The notes: generated from the letters alone by a model not told the origin. A stretch of 64,000 bases of DNA from Excoecaria cochinchinensis (GCA_947683425.1 CANTUQ010000076.1:3596001-3660000); one strand, 5' to 3'. Shown: positions 47,022 through 60,162, numbered from the stretch's first letter. Translations and numbers: made by a program.

Positions 47022-48378
47022 ATGAATTCTCCTTTTCTTCCCAAAATGTACCGTATCTTAGACGATGCTCAAATTTGGGAACACAACACTCTTGCCCCCC
47101 TTTCTGGACTGAGGTTTTTACGAAGAGTCAAGATAGACTACAACCTTCTTTTGGCTGCGACCCACTTCTGGGATCCTCGTTTTCATGTTTTCAGGTTCAC
47201 CTATCAGGAAATATGCCCCCTGCCTGAAGAACTTGCTGCTATCGTCGGGAGTTGGTATCCTCCTGGTGCTTTGCCCTGCGTACCCCGCTGTGGTTTGATC
47301 CAAATCCAGGATATTGCTCTGTCCTTAAGTATAGCTCCTTCTGACACTGCTCGTCTAGTTCCTCAGGGCCCAGTATTTGCTTTGGAACCTCTGATTGATG
47401 CAATGGATGAATTCTCCAACATTCCCTCATACAGCGTAAGTGTCCTCTTCCTTTTCTGCCTGATGAAGTATCTAGTCGTGACCTCAGAGGAACTGCTCGG
47501 AGACCCCTGTCTGTTTGGAATTCTTGACGACTTTCACCGCGGGCTGACCCCTTTCCCTCTCATTCTGGCTGAGACTATCTTGGGTTTGGACTCTGTTCGT
47601 GCCAGGCCTACCACTTCATTCTCTGGGAGCCCCTTATTACTTCAGGTATGTCATTATTTTAAAAGGTAGTGCGTCCCTTGTGGATTTTCACACAAGCTTT
47701 TCTTAGCGGGAAGTGCGTCCTTTCGGATTTTCACACAACCCTATGCCTAATTTTTGGCTGAAGTAAATCCAACTTACTCCAGTGGATTTTCTTTGCCTTT
47801 TATTTTATTCTCTTTGGATTTTATTTATTTTTTTTCTTTGTTTCCTCTTTCAGATTTGGTTGCAGGAGAAATTGAAGCTTTTGTCAGAGCCACCTCCTAA
47901 AGTCATTAATCAGTACTCTGCGAAGTGTTTTCTTCCTCGCCGGCGTCTGTACTTACCTGGGACCCCTGACGAGGTCATTACCAGATTTAGTGAGATATCA
48001 GATGAGGATATTAGCTTCACGCACGCTTGGCTTCCCTTGTCCAGTGCAGTTATTGATGGGTCTTCAGGATGCGTTCCCCTATGCGGGCTTCGCGATGCAA
48101 CTTTCTTCATTACGGCCCGTTGCTGCCGTCAACTTGGAGTGACTCAGGATGTGGTGAGACTCCCTCTATCCTTTCGAGGTGGAGTCCTTTCTGCGGCTTT
48201 TGCCTCTCGCTATTATGAGCTCTGGAGCCAACTTCCATTGAAGACTATCATTCCTTCATTTGGGAACCATTCGGCTATTTCTACCAGTGCGTACAAGGGA
48301 TGGATATTTAGCCCGGCGTCTGATAACCGAACACGGCGACTGAGGCACTTGTCTAGCGAGGATAGTAGTAGGGCATAG
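47022..48378 (+). CDS. Plant mobile domain (PMD) gene carried by element B, two exons
   Basis: Exon 1 is 47022-47645, exon 2 47854-48378; the 208-bp phase-0 intron has CAG/GTATGT and CTCTTTCAG/AT borders. The product is 382 residues with no stop. It belongs to the plant mobile domain family (aminotransferase-like; MAIN/MAIL1 relatives), known both as host genes and as cargo of Ty3/gypsy and MuDR elements; MAIN/MAIL1 act in silencing and gene expression. The junction reads GSPLLLQ|IWLQEKL, matching the family's GPLWLLQLWLWEKL-like core, which supports the intron. Other family-like stretches: YPPGALPCVPRCG, LSLSIAPSDT, HRGLTPFPLILAETILGLD. A TATA box lies 125 bp upstream and an AATAAA at 48446. 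It is antisense to gag-pol. The ATG at 47022 is used; an upstream in-frame TTG is not a plausible start. Confidence 0.8.
47646..47853 (+). other. Intron of the PMD gene
   Basis: GTATGT...CTCTTTCAG. It contains two copies of a GTGCGTCC...GGATTTTCACACAA segment; the same doubled segment is present in element A at 5393-5490. Confidence 0.75.
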
Positions 48379-48439
48379 TTTAGCTTTGCATGCATTTTGA
48401 GTAGTATGTCTCTTTTTAAAGCAAAATTGGACAATAATG

Positions 48440-48762
48440 TAAATGAATAAATCAAATCTTATTTCATTTCACAAAATTGTGTACATTTCAGTATGATTTC
48501 AAAATACCTGATCATTTTGGTACCGAATCAATTATGCCAGATTACATTCATACATGGAACCGAATCTTGACAGCATCAAACTCCTATCTCCAATCAGCCC
48601 TCTCGGGTTTTCATGATTGGATATTTTCTCTCAAGCCTCTAATTTTTGCCCAGGATGCCTTTTTTCGGTTTTCACCCTGACGAGGCGCCCAATTTTAGCA
48701 AGGCCGCCTTTTTTCGGTTTTCGACCCGCGGGGCTTTTATTCTCTTCTTTTGATTTTGGTCT
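48440..48762. other. Conserved post-pol block in element B
   Basis: Lies between the PMD stop (plus) and the pol stop (minus). Contains an AATAAA for PMD at 48446-48451 and two GCCTTTTTTCGGTTTTC copies. It is conserved in A, D and F, even in A where PMD is gone. Confidence 0.65.
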
Positions 48763-51700
48763 TTAGCCATGGAACCTTTTGAGTCTGTCGACATTGATCG
48801 GTTCCTTGAATTCATTACCATCGCTATCTGATAAGATTGCAGCTCCTTTGGACAACAGCTTCTTGAGGATAAACAGCCCTTCCCAGGTTGGTCTAAATTT
48901 TCCCCTTATATCTGGTACACCTGGCCTCATCTGTTTGAACACCAAATCCCCCTCCTTCAGCGGATGCTTTTTCACCTTTTTTTCAAATGATCTGGCCAGT
49001 CTCTTCTGATAGATCTGATTATGATAGTAAGCTTTCAGCCTACTCTCATCCGATAAGTTCAAATGCTGTAACCTTTGTTGTGCCCATTCGGCCTCCGGAA
49101 TCTGAGCTTCTATGATTACTCTCAGCGATTTGACCTCTACCTCGACTGGCAGCACTGCCTCTGTCCCATAAACTAGAGAATACGGTGTAGCACCTGTAGA
49201 TGTCCTCACCGTCGTTCTGTAACCCAACAGTGCAAAGGGGAGCTTCTCTGCCCAGTCTTTGTAGGTTTGGACCATCTTGGCTAGGATCTTCTTCAAATTC
49301 TTATTGGCGGCCTCTACTGCCCCGTTAGCTTGCAGTCGATAGGGGGAGGATTTATGGTGCTCGATTCCGTACTTCTCAAGAAGCTTCCTGGTTTCCCCCA
49401 TGAGCTGCACCCCATTATCAGACACTATGTGTTGTGGGAGGCCGTATCTGCAGATCAGCTTTCTTTCAATGAACTTGGCCATGTCTCTTGCATCGATCTT
49501 CTTAAAGGACTCCACCTCTACCCATTTTGTAAAATAGTCGATTGCGACTATTATGTATCTGTGCCCGTTGGATGCCGTAGGGCGGATCTCTCCAATAATG
49601 TCTATTCCCCAAGCAGCGAATGGCCAAGGTGATATTAGGCTATATAGCTCTGACACTGGCAAGTGCCTTAAATCTGCATACTGCTGGCATAGCTGGCACT
49701 GCTTAACATATTTTGAGCAATCGTTATCTATCGTAAGCCAGTAGAAGCCTTGCCTCATGATCTTCTTGGCCAATGTCAGCCCGTTCATATGGGCTCCGCA
49801 TACTCCGGCGTGTGTTTCTTCCATTACCCTCTTGGCCTCTTTTTCATCCAAGCACCTCAATTGGATACCATCAGCTTGCCGTTTGTACAACATCCCATTT
49901 ATGCAGATGAACTGAGTAGACAGCTTGCGAATCATTCTCTAATCCTTTTCGGTAGCCTCCTCTACAAATGTCGCATTCTCTAGATAGTTCATAATGTCAT
50001 GATACCACGGCTTCCCATCTGCCACTTCTACCTCCATAACTGATTTGGATTTGAAGCTAGGTCTTTCGGAGCTATAGATCAAAACTGGCTTCATTACCAC
50101 TCCTTCGGGGTTGTCCCACATTGATACTAATGTGGCGAGCGCATCGGCTAACTGATTCTCATCCCTTGGAATGAAATGGAATGTACATACTTCAAACTGA
50201 CTGCTTTTAAACGCTGGATATATGGCATTAGCCTCTCTTCTTTCACGGCCCATTCACCTCGAATTTGATTGACCACCAGGGAGGAATCACCGAACACTTC
50301 CACATTCTTTGCTCATAAGGCTATTAAGGCCTCCAATCCAAAAATATACGCTTCATACTCATCTTCATTATTGGTATCCTTGAATCTCAACTTCTTCGCC
50401 AAGGGAAGCTTCTAATCGTCCGGAGTTGTCAAAATGGCTCCTACTCCTGCCCCTTTGTTGTTTACGGCTCCATCAAAGTGCAATTTCAAACCCTGAACTC
50501 CAATGGCGGTCACGTCCTCATCTGGAAAGTTAAACTCGTATGAGTCTCCTTGGATCGGGTGTTCAGTTAGAAACTCCGCAACTGCACGTCCCTTGATGGT
50601 CTTCCGAGTAACATACTCTACATCGAATTCTTGAAGTAACAACAACCACCTACCCATTTTCCCAAGTAAGGACGGGGCCTCTTGCAAGTACCTCAGGGGA
50701 TTATGCTTCGCGACTTCCTGTACCTTGTAGGCATGAAAGTAATGTCGTAATTTCTTAGAAGCCCAGATTACTGCAAGGCAAATCTTTTCTACTTCTGTGT
50801 ATTTGACCTCATAGGCCAAGAATTTCTTGCTGAGGTAATAGACAGCAAATTCCACTCCAAATTCATCCTCTTGGGCCACCATAGCACCTACAGAACTGTC
50901 TTCTATTGCCAGGTATAGGATCAGTGGCTTGACTGGCCGTGGCGGTCTCAATATCGGTGGATTCAACAAGTATTCTTTGACAGTATCAAAAGCCTTCTGA
51001 CAACTCTCGTTCCACACTACTGGTTGGTCTTTTCTGAGTAGTTTGAAGATCGGTTCATAGATCGAAGTAAGCTTAGCGATAAACCTACTGATGTATTGCA
51101 ACCTGCCCATAAAGCTTCTTACATCCTTCTCCTTCTGCGGTATCGGCATTTCCCTGATGGCCTTAACCTTATCCGGGTCAATCTCAATTCCCCTTTTACT
51201 AACTATGTGCCCCAGGAGCTTCCCTGAGGTAACACCAAAGATACACTTTTTAGGATTTAACCGCAGGTTGTACTTATCTATCCTTCGGAAGAACTTTTCT
51301 AAGGCTTCAAAATGACCTTCTCTAATGGCTGACTTGATCATCATGTCGTCCACGTATACCTCCACCTCTTTATGGATCAAGTCATCCAGTATTTTTGTTG
51401 CCATCCTCTGATAAGTGGCTCCTGCATTTTTCAGGCCAAAAGGCATTACCCGATATGCATAACTCCCCCATTCCGTGATGAACGCTGTCTTAATTCGGTC
51501 AATTATTTTATTGAGAATTTGATTGTAGCCCGCATAACCATCTCCAAAGCTATACATCTCGCAAGCAGCGGCGCTGTCTATCAGCACGTCTATATGGGGC
51601 AATGGAAAGTCATCTTTTGGACAGGCCTTATTCAAGTCCCGATAATCCACGCATACCCTTACTTTGCCATTCTTTTTGGCTACGGGGACAACATTGGCCA

Positions 51701-54700
51701 ACCAAGTCGGATATTGCACCTCAACTAGAAACTTGGCTTTGATTTGCTGGCGAATCTCCTCTTTCACTTTCTCCGCCCACTCCGGTCTAAGCCTTCTCAA
51801 CTTCTGCTTAACAGGTTTATGGTCTGGATAGGTGGGAATAGCATGCTTCACAACCTCCCGATCGATTCCTGGCATATCTTCGTAGGTCCAGGCAAAGACT
51901 TTTTCATATTTTTTTAAGATTCTCTCAAATTTTTCTTGCTCTTCAGGAGTTATATTTGATGCTATCAAAATTTCTTTTGGGTTTTCTATGGTTCCAAGAT
52001 TAAATGGAGTAGCATCAGTTGAATCAATATCAAATATGGATGGATGATCATGATCATGCATAGTGAAATCATCGGAAACATCACACAAGTAAGCAAAATC
52101 ATTCAATTTATTAATAAGATTGAAATTGTCATTAACATCATTGAAAAGTTCTGGAGCAAAAAGAAAATCTAAACTATCCTCCTCTTCCTCCTTTGCTGGT
52201 GTATCTGCCGCGGTCGATGGTCCTGCATCACTTCGGCTCATCAGATGCTCCCCAATCAACTCCTGCATGGTTTCCTCTACCTTCGCCTTCCCTTTCAGCT
52301 GGGCGGCTACCATTTTCTCAGTCATCACTTCTTCAGGCATCTCACGGTCCCAAATTGTCTTACTTGTCATGATTTCTTCGTCCCAAAAGCCCTCTGCTGG
52401 CTTGATCGATCCAATGTCCCAGTCATAGACATCATTGAAAATGTCGAACCCTGGCACAATTCTTCCATCCAGCCACTGTGGTTCCTCTTCCCCTGTATAG
52501 GCACATGCTGCGTTTGCTGGCACAAAAGTCTTCCAGATATGAGGAATTTCAATTTTTGACTTCTCACCCCTCTCTACAACACCTGTGTATCCTAGGCCCC
52601 TTCTGTCCTTTTGGCCCTTGGTGGTAACAACTGTTGGCATCCCCTGAGAATTCTTACCCAGTCCTGCGACAGGGAGGAATGACATCTTTTTCATCATATT
52701 CAATACCTGGGGGCTTTCTTCCTTCTGCTCTTCTTCGCCTATCATGGCAACATGAAACCCATTAAACGGCTGCCTAGCTATCTCCAACACTGAAACCTGA
52801 TTCTCCCGTGCAGCCTTTATAGTCACAATCTGGCCTTCGTGAGGTATCTTTACCATCTGGTGCAGTGTAGAGGGGACTCCTCCCAACTTATGAAACCACG
52901 GTCTGCCTAGCAAAGCTGAGAAATTGGCGGGTATAGGCAGCACCACAAACTCCACTTCTGACTCTACCGGTCCCGTCTTCACCACTGCTGTGAATGTCCC
53001 CGAAGCCTGCCTACGTGAGTTGTCATATGCTGTGATGGTAAGATCAGATTTTGCCAACATATCCTGTTACCCCAAAATTGCCATTGCTACCTGTGGGCAC
53101 ACATTTAACGAAGAACCATCATCTACCATTACACATGCGGTGTACTTTTGGTTAATCTGCGCCCTTATATACAGAGGGCGATTATGATTGCGGCCTTCTG
53201 CCGGCAAATCAGCATTGGTAAAAACAACATTTTCCCCCGATCCTCCTTTCACTACATCCAGAAATTCCGTAGGCGAGATGGTTGTTGCCACAGTTGCTTC
53301 GCACAAAGCTTCTACCAACTTTTGTCTATGTGATGGTGACTTGTCTCAGAAGATCCCATATTGAAATCTGAGCCGACGTCTTTTTCAGTTGCTTAACAAT
53401 TGGATCTTCTTCCAGCTCCTTTCCCCTTCTGCCCTCAACCGGCTCTTGGGACTTCTCAACTTCCGGGGCTACTCTTCCACTCCGGGTCACGGCTCCCACT
53501 TCCCTCCTCTTTGGCTCTTCTAACCCCATAGGTCTGAAAATACTTCAGAATCATCATTTTCAGTTCCACTATCATCAGTGGACTAGCAATCGATCACTGC
53601 AGCGAGAAGCCCTTCTTCACTCCCCTCATAGAGGTTTGTGACAGCAGTGTGGATATCGTTGCCGTATAACTCCTTCAACACAAAGTTCTCGGGCAAACTG
53701 GACCCGATCATATTCACTGGTGGAGGCATGTTATTGTACCCAGCTTTCTTTTGACCCCCTCTCTTCTCTGGGTCTGTGATCTGCATTGAGTCAATCAAAT
53801 CCTGAATTGCGTGCCTCAAAGTCCTGCAATTATCGGTTGTATGTCTAGTGTGCTGATGATATGCACAATACTCCTCATCCTTATGCCCTGGCGTGCCTTG
53901 AGTTTTAGCAGGTTTGGGTGGCAAATGCTGCAGCTTACCTTCCTTCATCAGTCTTCTCACTACCCATAATAACGACCTCCCAAGGTTGGAAAAATGCCTC
54001 AGGGTAGTGTTTGCAGCTGACACCTTAGTAGTCTTCCTTGTACCACTGGCGGAACCTGATGGTCTACTGGCCCCCTGGCTAGTGCTACCCCTCTTGGGAT
54101 AGTTCTCATTACCTGCTTTCCTAACAAGGTACTCTCCCTCGGCCTCAATGGCGATGTCCTTCAGTGACTCCCAATCCTTCAGTCCTTTCATCCTTAATCC
54201 TTCTCTCAAATACGGGCTCGTATTTTTAATGAATAGCCGTATTTGATCCTGAGTATCTGGTTTCCTCTTCATTTCCATCACCCGATTCCTCCACCGGGTT
54301 AGATACTCATGGAAGGACTCACCCCCCTTCTGCTGGAATAACTCCAGGTCCTTCAAGGTTACCTCCATCCTTGTACTGCAGTCGTATTACTTCAAAAACT
54401 CCTCCGTTAATAAATCCCAGTCTTCTTTAGTTCGGCGATCGAGCCCGTGGTACCAATCCACTGCCGGGCCCGTCAAGCTCAAGCAAAAGTACTCAATCTT
54501 CTGTTTTTTCATCAAAGTGGTGCCCTTCATCACCAGCGAATACTGCTTTATATGTGCTAGGGGATCAGAAGTACCGTCAAACTTCGGCACATCCGGCATT
54601 TTAAAGTTCATTGGGACTAGATCCTCTCCTTCTAACTCCTTATCCTCAGGGTTCACTACTCGGCCCTTCGTCAACATTCTCATCATAGCTTCAAATTTCT

Positions 54701-55409
54701 CTTCCATCTTCCTCCAGATGGCCTCTTCAATTTGAGGGGCTTTCCCTTTCTCAGACATACGTTCCTCGTATTCTTCATCTTCCTAATCATCATCCAGCCT
54801 TATGACAGGTCTTCCCCTTTGTGCGTCCGAAGTAGTAGCTCTTAGGTTCACAAGTGGCGGGCGAGTTTCCTCTTGTGGGTCCTCTCTGACCTCCTCCCAT
54901 TCATTATTTCTCATAGGAGGAGGTTGTGGGTTCTGTGGGGCCGCTTGTTGACCCATTGTGGCTATCATTGCCATCATCTGGTTCTCAAATTCTTCCAACC
55001 TTCGGCCCACTTCCTCTGCTATCATTGCCCTGGTGGCCTCTGCCCCTCTCAGTGAGTTTGCCATTTCTTCGGGTATAGAAAACTGATCTGAAGTAGCGTA
55101 ACTGGTTTCAGAAGAAGTGTCCGAATACTCTACCCTTTTCGGTAACTCAAAGAATGGATTTCTGTGTAGGCGCCTCCGAGACCCTCTTGTCCACCTAGGC
55201 GAATCTATGATGGCTTTAAAATACAAGGGGTCAGGATGATGCATGACTATGCTAAGAATGCATGATCGTGCTATGCAACACCCACAAGCCACAAGCAAGT
55301 ACATAGGTCCTTCCAACCTTATTACTCCCGCACATGAGGTCATAGTCTCTTTCCTAGGTGGGATTGGCCCATGGGTCATCTGGGGACCCGATGAACACGT
55401 ATGGTGCAC
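48763..55409 (-). pseudogene. Element B gag-pol polyprotein, frameshifted
   Basis: Same family as A's polyprotein, but broken by about three frameshifts (near 53530, 53325 and 50254-50412) and several stops (near 54780, 54385, 53065, 49937). The integrase is in 48763-49935 (WGIDIIGEI, SDNGVQL, NGAVEAANK and GPF-type C terminus), open to the end, so B retains the part that A's TAG cuts off. RT, first RNase H and the start of the second RNase H are in 50412-53060 (YVDDM). Protease DDGSS is in 53067-53318. Gag core is in 53583-54758, with the knuckle C-X2-H-X4-H-X4-C in which a Gly is Arg. The gag N-terminus starts MANSLRGAEATR near 55062. Confidence 0.92.
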
Positions 55410-55976
55410 GGTGAAAATCCGGCAGCATAACCTCTCCTAACTAATGCACGGGCGGATGGGTTATGATCATTATGTATCTAGGCAATCCGAATAAGTCAGC
55501 TTGGGCCTATCGGGGCATGAAAGCATTTGATTAGGTGACCAGTCAAACTATCTGGGCTTTTCCAATACATAATGATCCATACAGCAGGCATAGTATTAAG
55601 GTTCATACCACTTAGGGCAAGTAACTATTTCCACTACATGAGCTTTAGTCAAAGGGTGGTGTTACTTTAGGGCTACCCAAGCATGGTCCCTGCCGACGGG
55701 TCTAGCTCATCATGAGCGTAACGACCGATCGGGTCTCCATTTAATATACCATGATGGTATGAGGCTCGGGCTGGTGATTATCCGTAACACTTCCCTAAAT
55801 TGAGTGAAAATAGGGTCGTGCTTCGGGAACGCACCGGGGCTAAAAGAGGGACCAAACTAGCATAGATCTAAGGCTCTAATGGGATGCAATGCAGTTTTGA
55901 AAGAAGGTGAAATTTTTAAACTAAAACTCTATTATAATTTTTAATCAAGGTACTTTCGAATCGAAGTCTCGAGTAT
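55410..55976 (-). other. Element B leader
   Basis: Non-coding, conserved with the leaders of A, D and F. Unlike those, the position of the TTTCAG 3'-splice-like site before AIIDSP reads TTTAAAG here. Confidence 0.65.
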
Positions 55977-55995
55977 GTCCCCAGTGGAGTTGCCA
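55977..55995 (-). other. Primer binding site of element B
   Basis: Plus strand GTCCCCAGTGGAGTTGCCA; one difference from A's site (C to T). Confidence 0.8.
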
Positions 55996-55996
55996 C

Positions 55997-58128
55997 TGTG
56001 ACGCACGCCGAACCTCGCGGCCACCCGAAAGCCCGCTTTATGGCGATCAGGAGAGGTTCATAAAAACTTGTAAGGTATTTACAAGCTGCATCTATTTTGG
56101 GCAACAATGAGGTTTCTTGGAGTCGCCACCCAATAGAACATTGGGAAGGGTCGTCTAGCCTCAGCGAGCCTAAGACGGTGCATACATATCCATCTTGGGC
56201 TAGCCAGAGAGATTTTGGAGGCCTCAGCCTCTACCCCCTAGAGCCTAGGATTGTACATTTAAGCCTTTTGGTGGGACTCAAGAGGTGTCTTGGAAGTCCT
56301 AGACCTCTCGCCTCACTGAGCCCCAAAGACCAGAGTGAGTTCGGGACTTCTCATTTATTTCTACCTTGATTAAAATTATAAATAAGTTTTGAATTTTATT
56401 ATTTCACCATCTTTCCACATGATGCATTTTAATTAAAGGCACAATCATTCATGTCAAAAGCGGTAAATGGAAACAAAAATCAAAATAAGGCATTCAAAAA
56501 ATATATTACAATAACACTAGGAGCGGAATACAACTCCCATTTGTAAAAGTGCAATACATGCATAAAACGGGGTATTCATTGGAATGAGGACATTGGTCCT
56601 ACCATGCATATTTTATTACAAAAATGATTTTCAATGAAGCATCAATTTTATTGGCTAAAATGGGACATTGGTCCACAACTTCCGAGAAAATCCCAAAGTT
56701 AATTGTTAGAAAGCTTTTGGCCTTTTTTCTTTAACGACATTAAAACCATTTTCATAATAACATGAATGAAAGGTAAGGGTAAAGAAAGAACCCGAAAGGA
56801 AGTCCTCAGACTGGCGCAACCACCATCTTTCAGAACTCCAACTCCAAATGGTCAGAAAATAACTCATAGGGATAAACACGTTAGCATCAAAAGCGTGAAT
56901 AAAAATAAAAATAAAAGGACAAGAAATTCTAATAGAAATAAGTTGAAAGATGAAATTTATAAATTAAAAACATGAGAGTTTGCCTAGGGACAGCCTCCTG
57001 TACTGTGCCAGCGGCCGTCCCTAGTATGGGGAAACAAGTAAAAAAGAAAAACTTTCAGTTCTTTTGTAAAAGATTATAAAATAGAATAATAAAATATAAA
57101 AAAAAATTAATGTAAATCAAATCAATTTATACAAATATTAGTCCAGAATGTTTACCCTCGGATTTTACCTTTTAAGGCGAGTGTCGAATGATTTAAGTCC
57201 CCGTATACTTCGCAAGGATCAAATAAAAGACAGATCAGAGAAAGAAAATTTATGTTGTTCTTTCCTTGAAAATTTGATAGCAATCGAGTGTCTGAATTAG
57301 CTGTATTGATGGAAATGAATGAATTTCGTTACCTCAAATTGGCTTAATTCGCAAGAAAAATTTGAAGAAATTAATTAATTGGAAGAAATTTTATCAAATA
57401 AAATTTTGCAAATGAATAGAGATTTTATGAACTTTTGAGTAAATTGCTTACAAAAACCTTTTCTAAAAAACAATCTCTCGAAAAAAATTAATAACTTTTC
57501 TCCAAAGAATTTTTCTTATCAAAGATTTTCACTTTTCTCACCAAAATTCTCAAAACTTCTAACCCCTAAAACTTAAATTTGATCCCCTATTTATAGGATT
57601 TTAGGAGATAATTCAGATAAGCCTCAACCCAAAGTTTGAATTTTAAAAGGACTTTAAAATTCAAATTTTTAATAAATCTTATCCCCATTTTGAAAGAAAA
57701 GAGATTAAATTTTATCCAATCCGGCGTGATCTGGTCAGTTAACGTACCGACGGGCATCCCTGCAAATACCGACGGCCGTCCTTACTAAGGGCACACGCGA
57801 GATACCGACTACAAACGCGGCGCGGTACTAGGGATGGGCATCCCTATACCGCCACGTGTCCGTCCCCACTACGTCTAGAGACGAGGATCACCCCAAGTAG
57901 GGATGGGCGCCCCTATACAGACAGGCGTCCCATCTGTGGAGCAAAACTCCCAATTTTAACCAAAATTTATCAAACTCTTTCAAAGCTCCATGCTATAGAA
58001 AAAGATTTTAATCCTCGCGAAACATAAAAGATGAAAACCTCCAAATTTCACCCATTTATCCGAAAATCGACGTTGATCTCTTCATCGGGTAACTCTGACC
58101 TGAACTGCCTCAAGACCCGGTGTCTACA
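55997..58128 (-). repeat. Element B 5' LTR (2132 bp)
   Basis: Partner of 40751-42880, with matching TATA box (57586-57597) and GACGGGC cluster (57745-57945). Confidence 0.93.
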
Positions 58129-58133
58129 CAATG
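58129..58133. repeat. Target site duplication of element B, right copy
   Basis: CAATG, one base different from TAATG at 40746-40750. Confidence 0.75.
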
Positions 58134-58790
58134 AACTAGCTGAAAATTATATAGTCAAGCAGGGAATTAGAAAAGTGTAAGACTATCATGCTTTGTGCAA
58201 ATTTTATTTTAAATCTCCTAAGTTGTATTGATGCTTTTTCTCTACACAATGTTAGCTATCTAAATCCAAAAGTTTCCTACCTTAACCTAAGCCACATTAC
58301 AACCCTTTTTAAGACCCTTTGATCCTCTTTACTACCTTCTACTAGTAGTGGAGATTTTTACTAATTACAAGCCTATGGTATATAATGGCATATTTAAGGA
58401 ATGAAAGAAACACTAACCTATAAACACTTGAGAGATTGAGTGATTGAAAGCAAAAAGTGTTTGAGTGACAATTATCTTAGGCAATGTTCTGTGTGAAATA
58501 ATTTATACATGTGTTAAGATACTTGATTTCTTGAGATTAGACATCCTAGTATTTTGCAATTTCATGGTTTTTCAATTGCGCATAGAGGTTAAAGTTTAAT
58601 GAATATTGGTAATGTTTAAATAGTTGCATATTTATATTAGTGTGTTAGAAGGGAAAGTCTGTGCATGGTATTTCCAAATGCTTGTCAAATATAAAAGTAA
58701 GCTCCAAAATATTGTGTTTATTGAGTGTTGTGTGTTTATGTTGTTTAAGTGTTTTGCTTGGGGACAAGCAAATGTTTAAGTGTGGGGGTT
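58129..58790 (+). other. Athila C 3' region, part 2, with polypurine tract
   Basis: Continuation of C after B. Non-coding; ends AATGTTTAAGTGTGGGGGTT directly before the 3' LTR, the standard Athila polypurine tract (58780-58790). Confidence 0.8.
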
Positions 58791-60157
58791 TGATATGAGC
58801 CTAAATAGCTCATTATTAATCCATATTTTGTGGTTAGAAGTAATGTTTTAACTGTTTTTATTTGTTAGTATTAGGTGTGTTGTATGTTTTTGTTTGAGTT
58901 TTGTGCGTAGGAGGACAATGGAGAAAAGATGGAGAAAAATAGCCAAAATGAGCCAAGGAAGAAGAGCTTCCGTCGCGAGCGCGACAGTGGCGCGATTGCG
59001 ACAGAATGCGCTAAGGGAACCCAAAGAAGAAGAGAGAAAAAGAAGGAAGAAGCACTATCGCGACCAAGGGTGGCGTCGCGAGGTCACGACAGGGCACGAA
59101 GAAGGCAAACGCGAGGAAGGTGGAGCAATGAAAGAGGCGCGCACTGTCGCGAGCGCGACGATATCGCGATCGCGACAGAAAGATTCGTTAGAGACAAAAG
59201 TTCAAATTTCACTTTGAAGAGTTATGCCTTTTCACCAATAATTGCAATTCGTGCCAAGAGACATCTGAAGAGACACAATTAGAACAGTATAAATATTATT
59301 ATTAACTGTAATTTTAAGATAGAACATTTTATTTTAGTAAAATTTCTGTAAGTTAAGTTTGGTCTTTTCATTCTTTTAGTTTTATTTTCTAGAGTAGAGT
59401 TTATGTATGGAAGAGAAGACAGTATACAAAGAAGAAGACTACCTTTGGTGACTTGAAAAGGGTTGAGAAATCTCCTTCTTTATTTCTTATCTTTTTATTC
59501 TTCTTTGTAACTTTTGTGATGTAAATTCTGAACTTGAATATCTAATATCAAATATTTTATTGTTCATATTAATTCATGTGTTCTTTCTTGTAGAATTTCT
59601 TATTAGTATACTATGAATGATCATTATAAGTTTGAGTTTGATTGAGAAATGAATTCATTCTTACATCTAATTGGAAATTCATCATTAAGATATCATTTGA
59701 GAAATCATAATATTGAAATGGTTGTTATAGGTTGTGTTATATTCCTAAGATTTGCATATATATTCATCTAGTTCTTGAATGAAAGTTTGGAATTAGACTT
59801 ATATGTGTATGTTTTAGGCAATCCAATTTATTTCGAGAGAGTAAGTAGGAAATTTATTCAACTTTGCTTGCATGACAAGAATATTATAATCATTAAGAAC
59901 TATTAATTCAAGTTCCATTCTTATACTTAGCATCATTAATCTTTCTATCTTCTTTGACTATCATTAACTAGGTTTATTTAGTTTAAATGTTAGATTAGTT
60001 TAAAATCAACTTTACCATTAATTAATCATTGTAAACAAAGTTAAAATTAGGTACTAATAGTGTGTAAATCTCGTTCCTCGTGGGATCGACAATCTTAAGT
60101 ACTATTTCGGTACACCGTATACTTGCGGTCATTAGCATCTATAGAAAATGTTCAACA
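58791..60157 (+). repeat. Athila C 3' LTR (1367 bp)
   Basis: Starts TGATATGAGCC, ends TTCAACA. Holds the same three CpG cassettes (about 58970-59180), some with C to T changes relative to the 5' LTR, and the TATA at 59287-59297. A 9-bp deletion near 58932 accounts for most of the length difference. Confidence 0.95.
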
Positions 60158-60162
60158 GCAAC
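60158..60162. repeat. Target site duplication of Athila C, right copy
   Basis: GCAAC, identical to 30855-30859. Confidence 0.92.

Larger units (their letters stand above)
40751..58128 (-). mobile_element. Element B: Tat retrotransposon carrying two extra genes
   Basis: 17.4 kb, minus strand. The 5' LTR is 55997-58128 and the 3' LTR 40751-42880; primer site 55977-55995, polypurine tract 42881-42896. The gag-pol region 48763-55409 is in family order but frameshifted. Between pol and the 3' LTR it carries a two-exon PMD gene on the plus strand (47022-48378), a divergent promoter block (46681-46897), an ATHILA-ORF1-like gene in element sense (43869-45896) and a 52-bp tandem array (about 43003-43345). 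LTR divergence is about 2-3% by eye. It is inserted in Athila C. Confidence 0.93.
30860..60157 (+). mobile_element. Element C: Athila-lineage retrotransposon, split by element B
   Basis: Without B it is about 11.9 kb, a normal Athila length. It has LTRs of 1375 and 1367 bp starting TGATATGAGC and ending TCAACA, an exact GCAAC target duplication, a tRNA-Asp-type primer site (32241-32258) and a GTGGGGG polypurine tract (58780-58790). A gag-pol frame covers 32386-37688 and an ATHILA ORF1 (env-position) frame 38361-39610. Both are broken by stops. LTR divergence looks like 2-3% by eye. B inserted about 1.1 kb after the env-like ORF. Confidence 0.95.

Noticed and set aside
47022..48378. PMD gene as a host gene caught between elements
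   Set aside because: It lies between pol and the 3' LTR of B inside intact LTRs, and remnants are in the same place in D and F, so it is element cargo.
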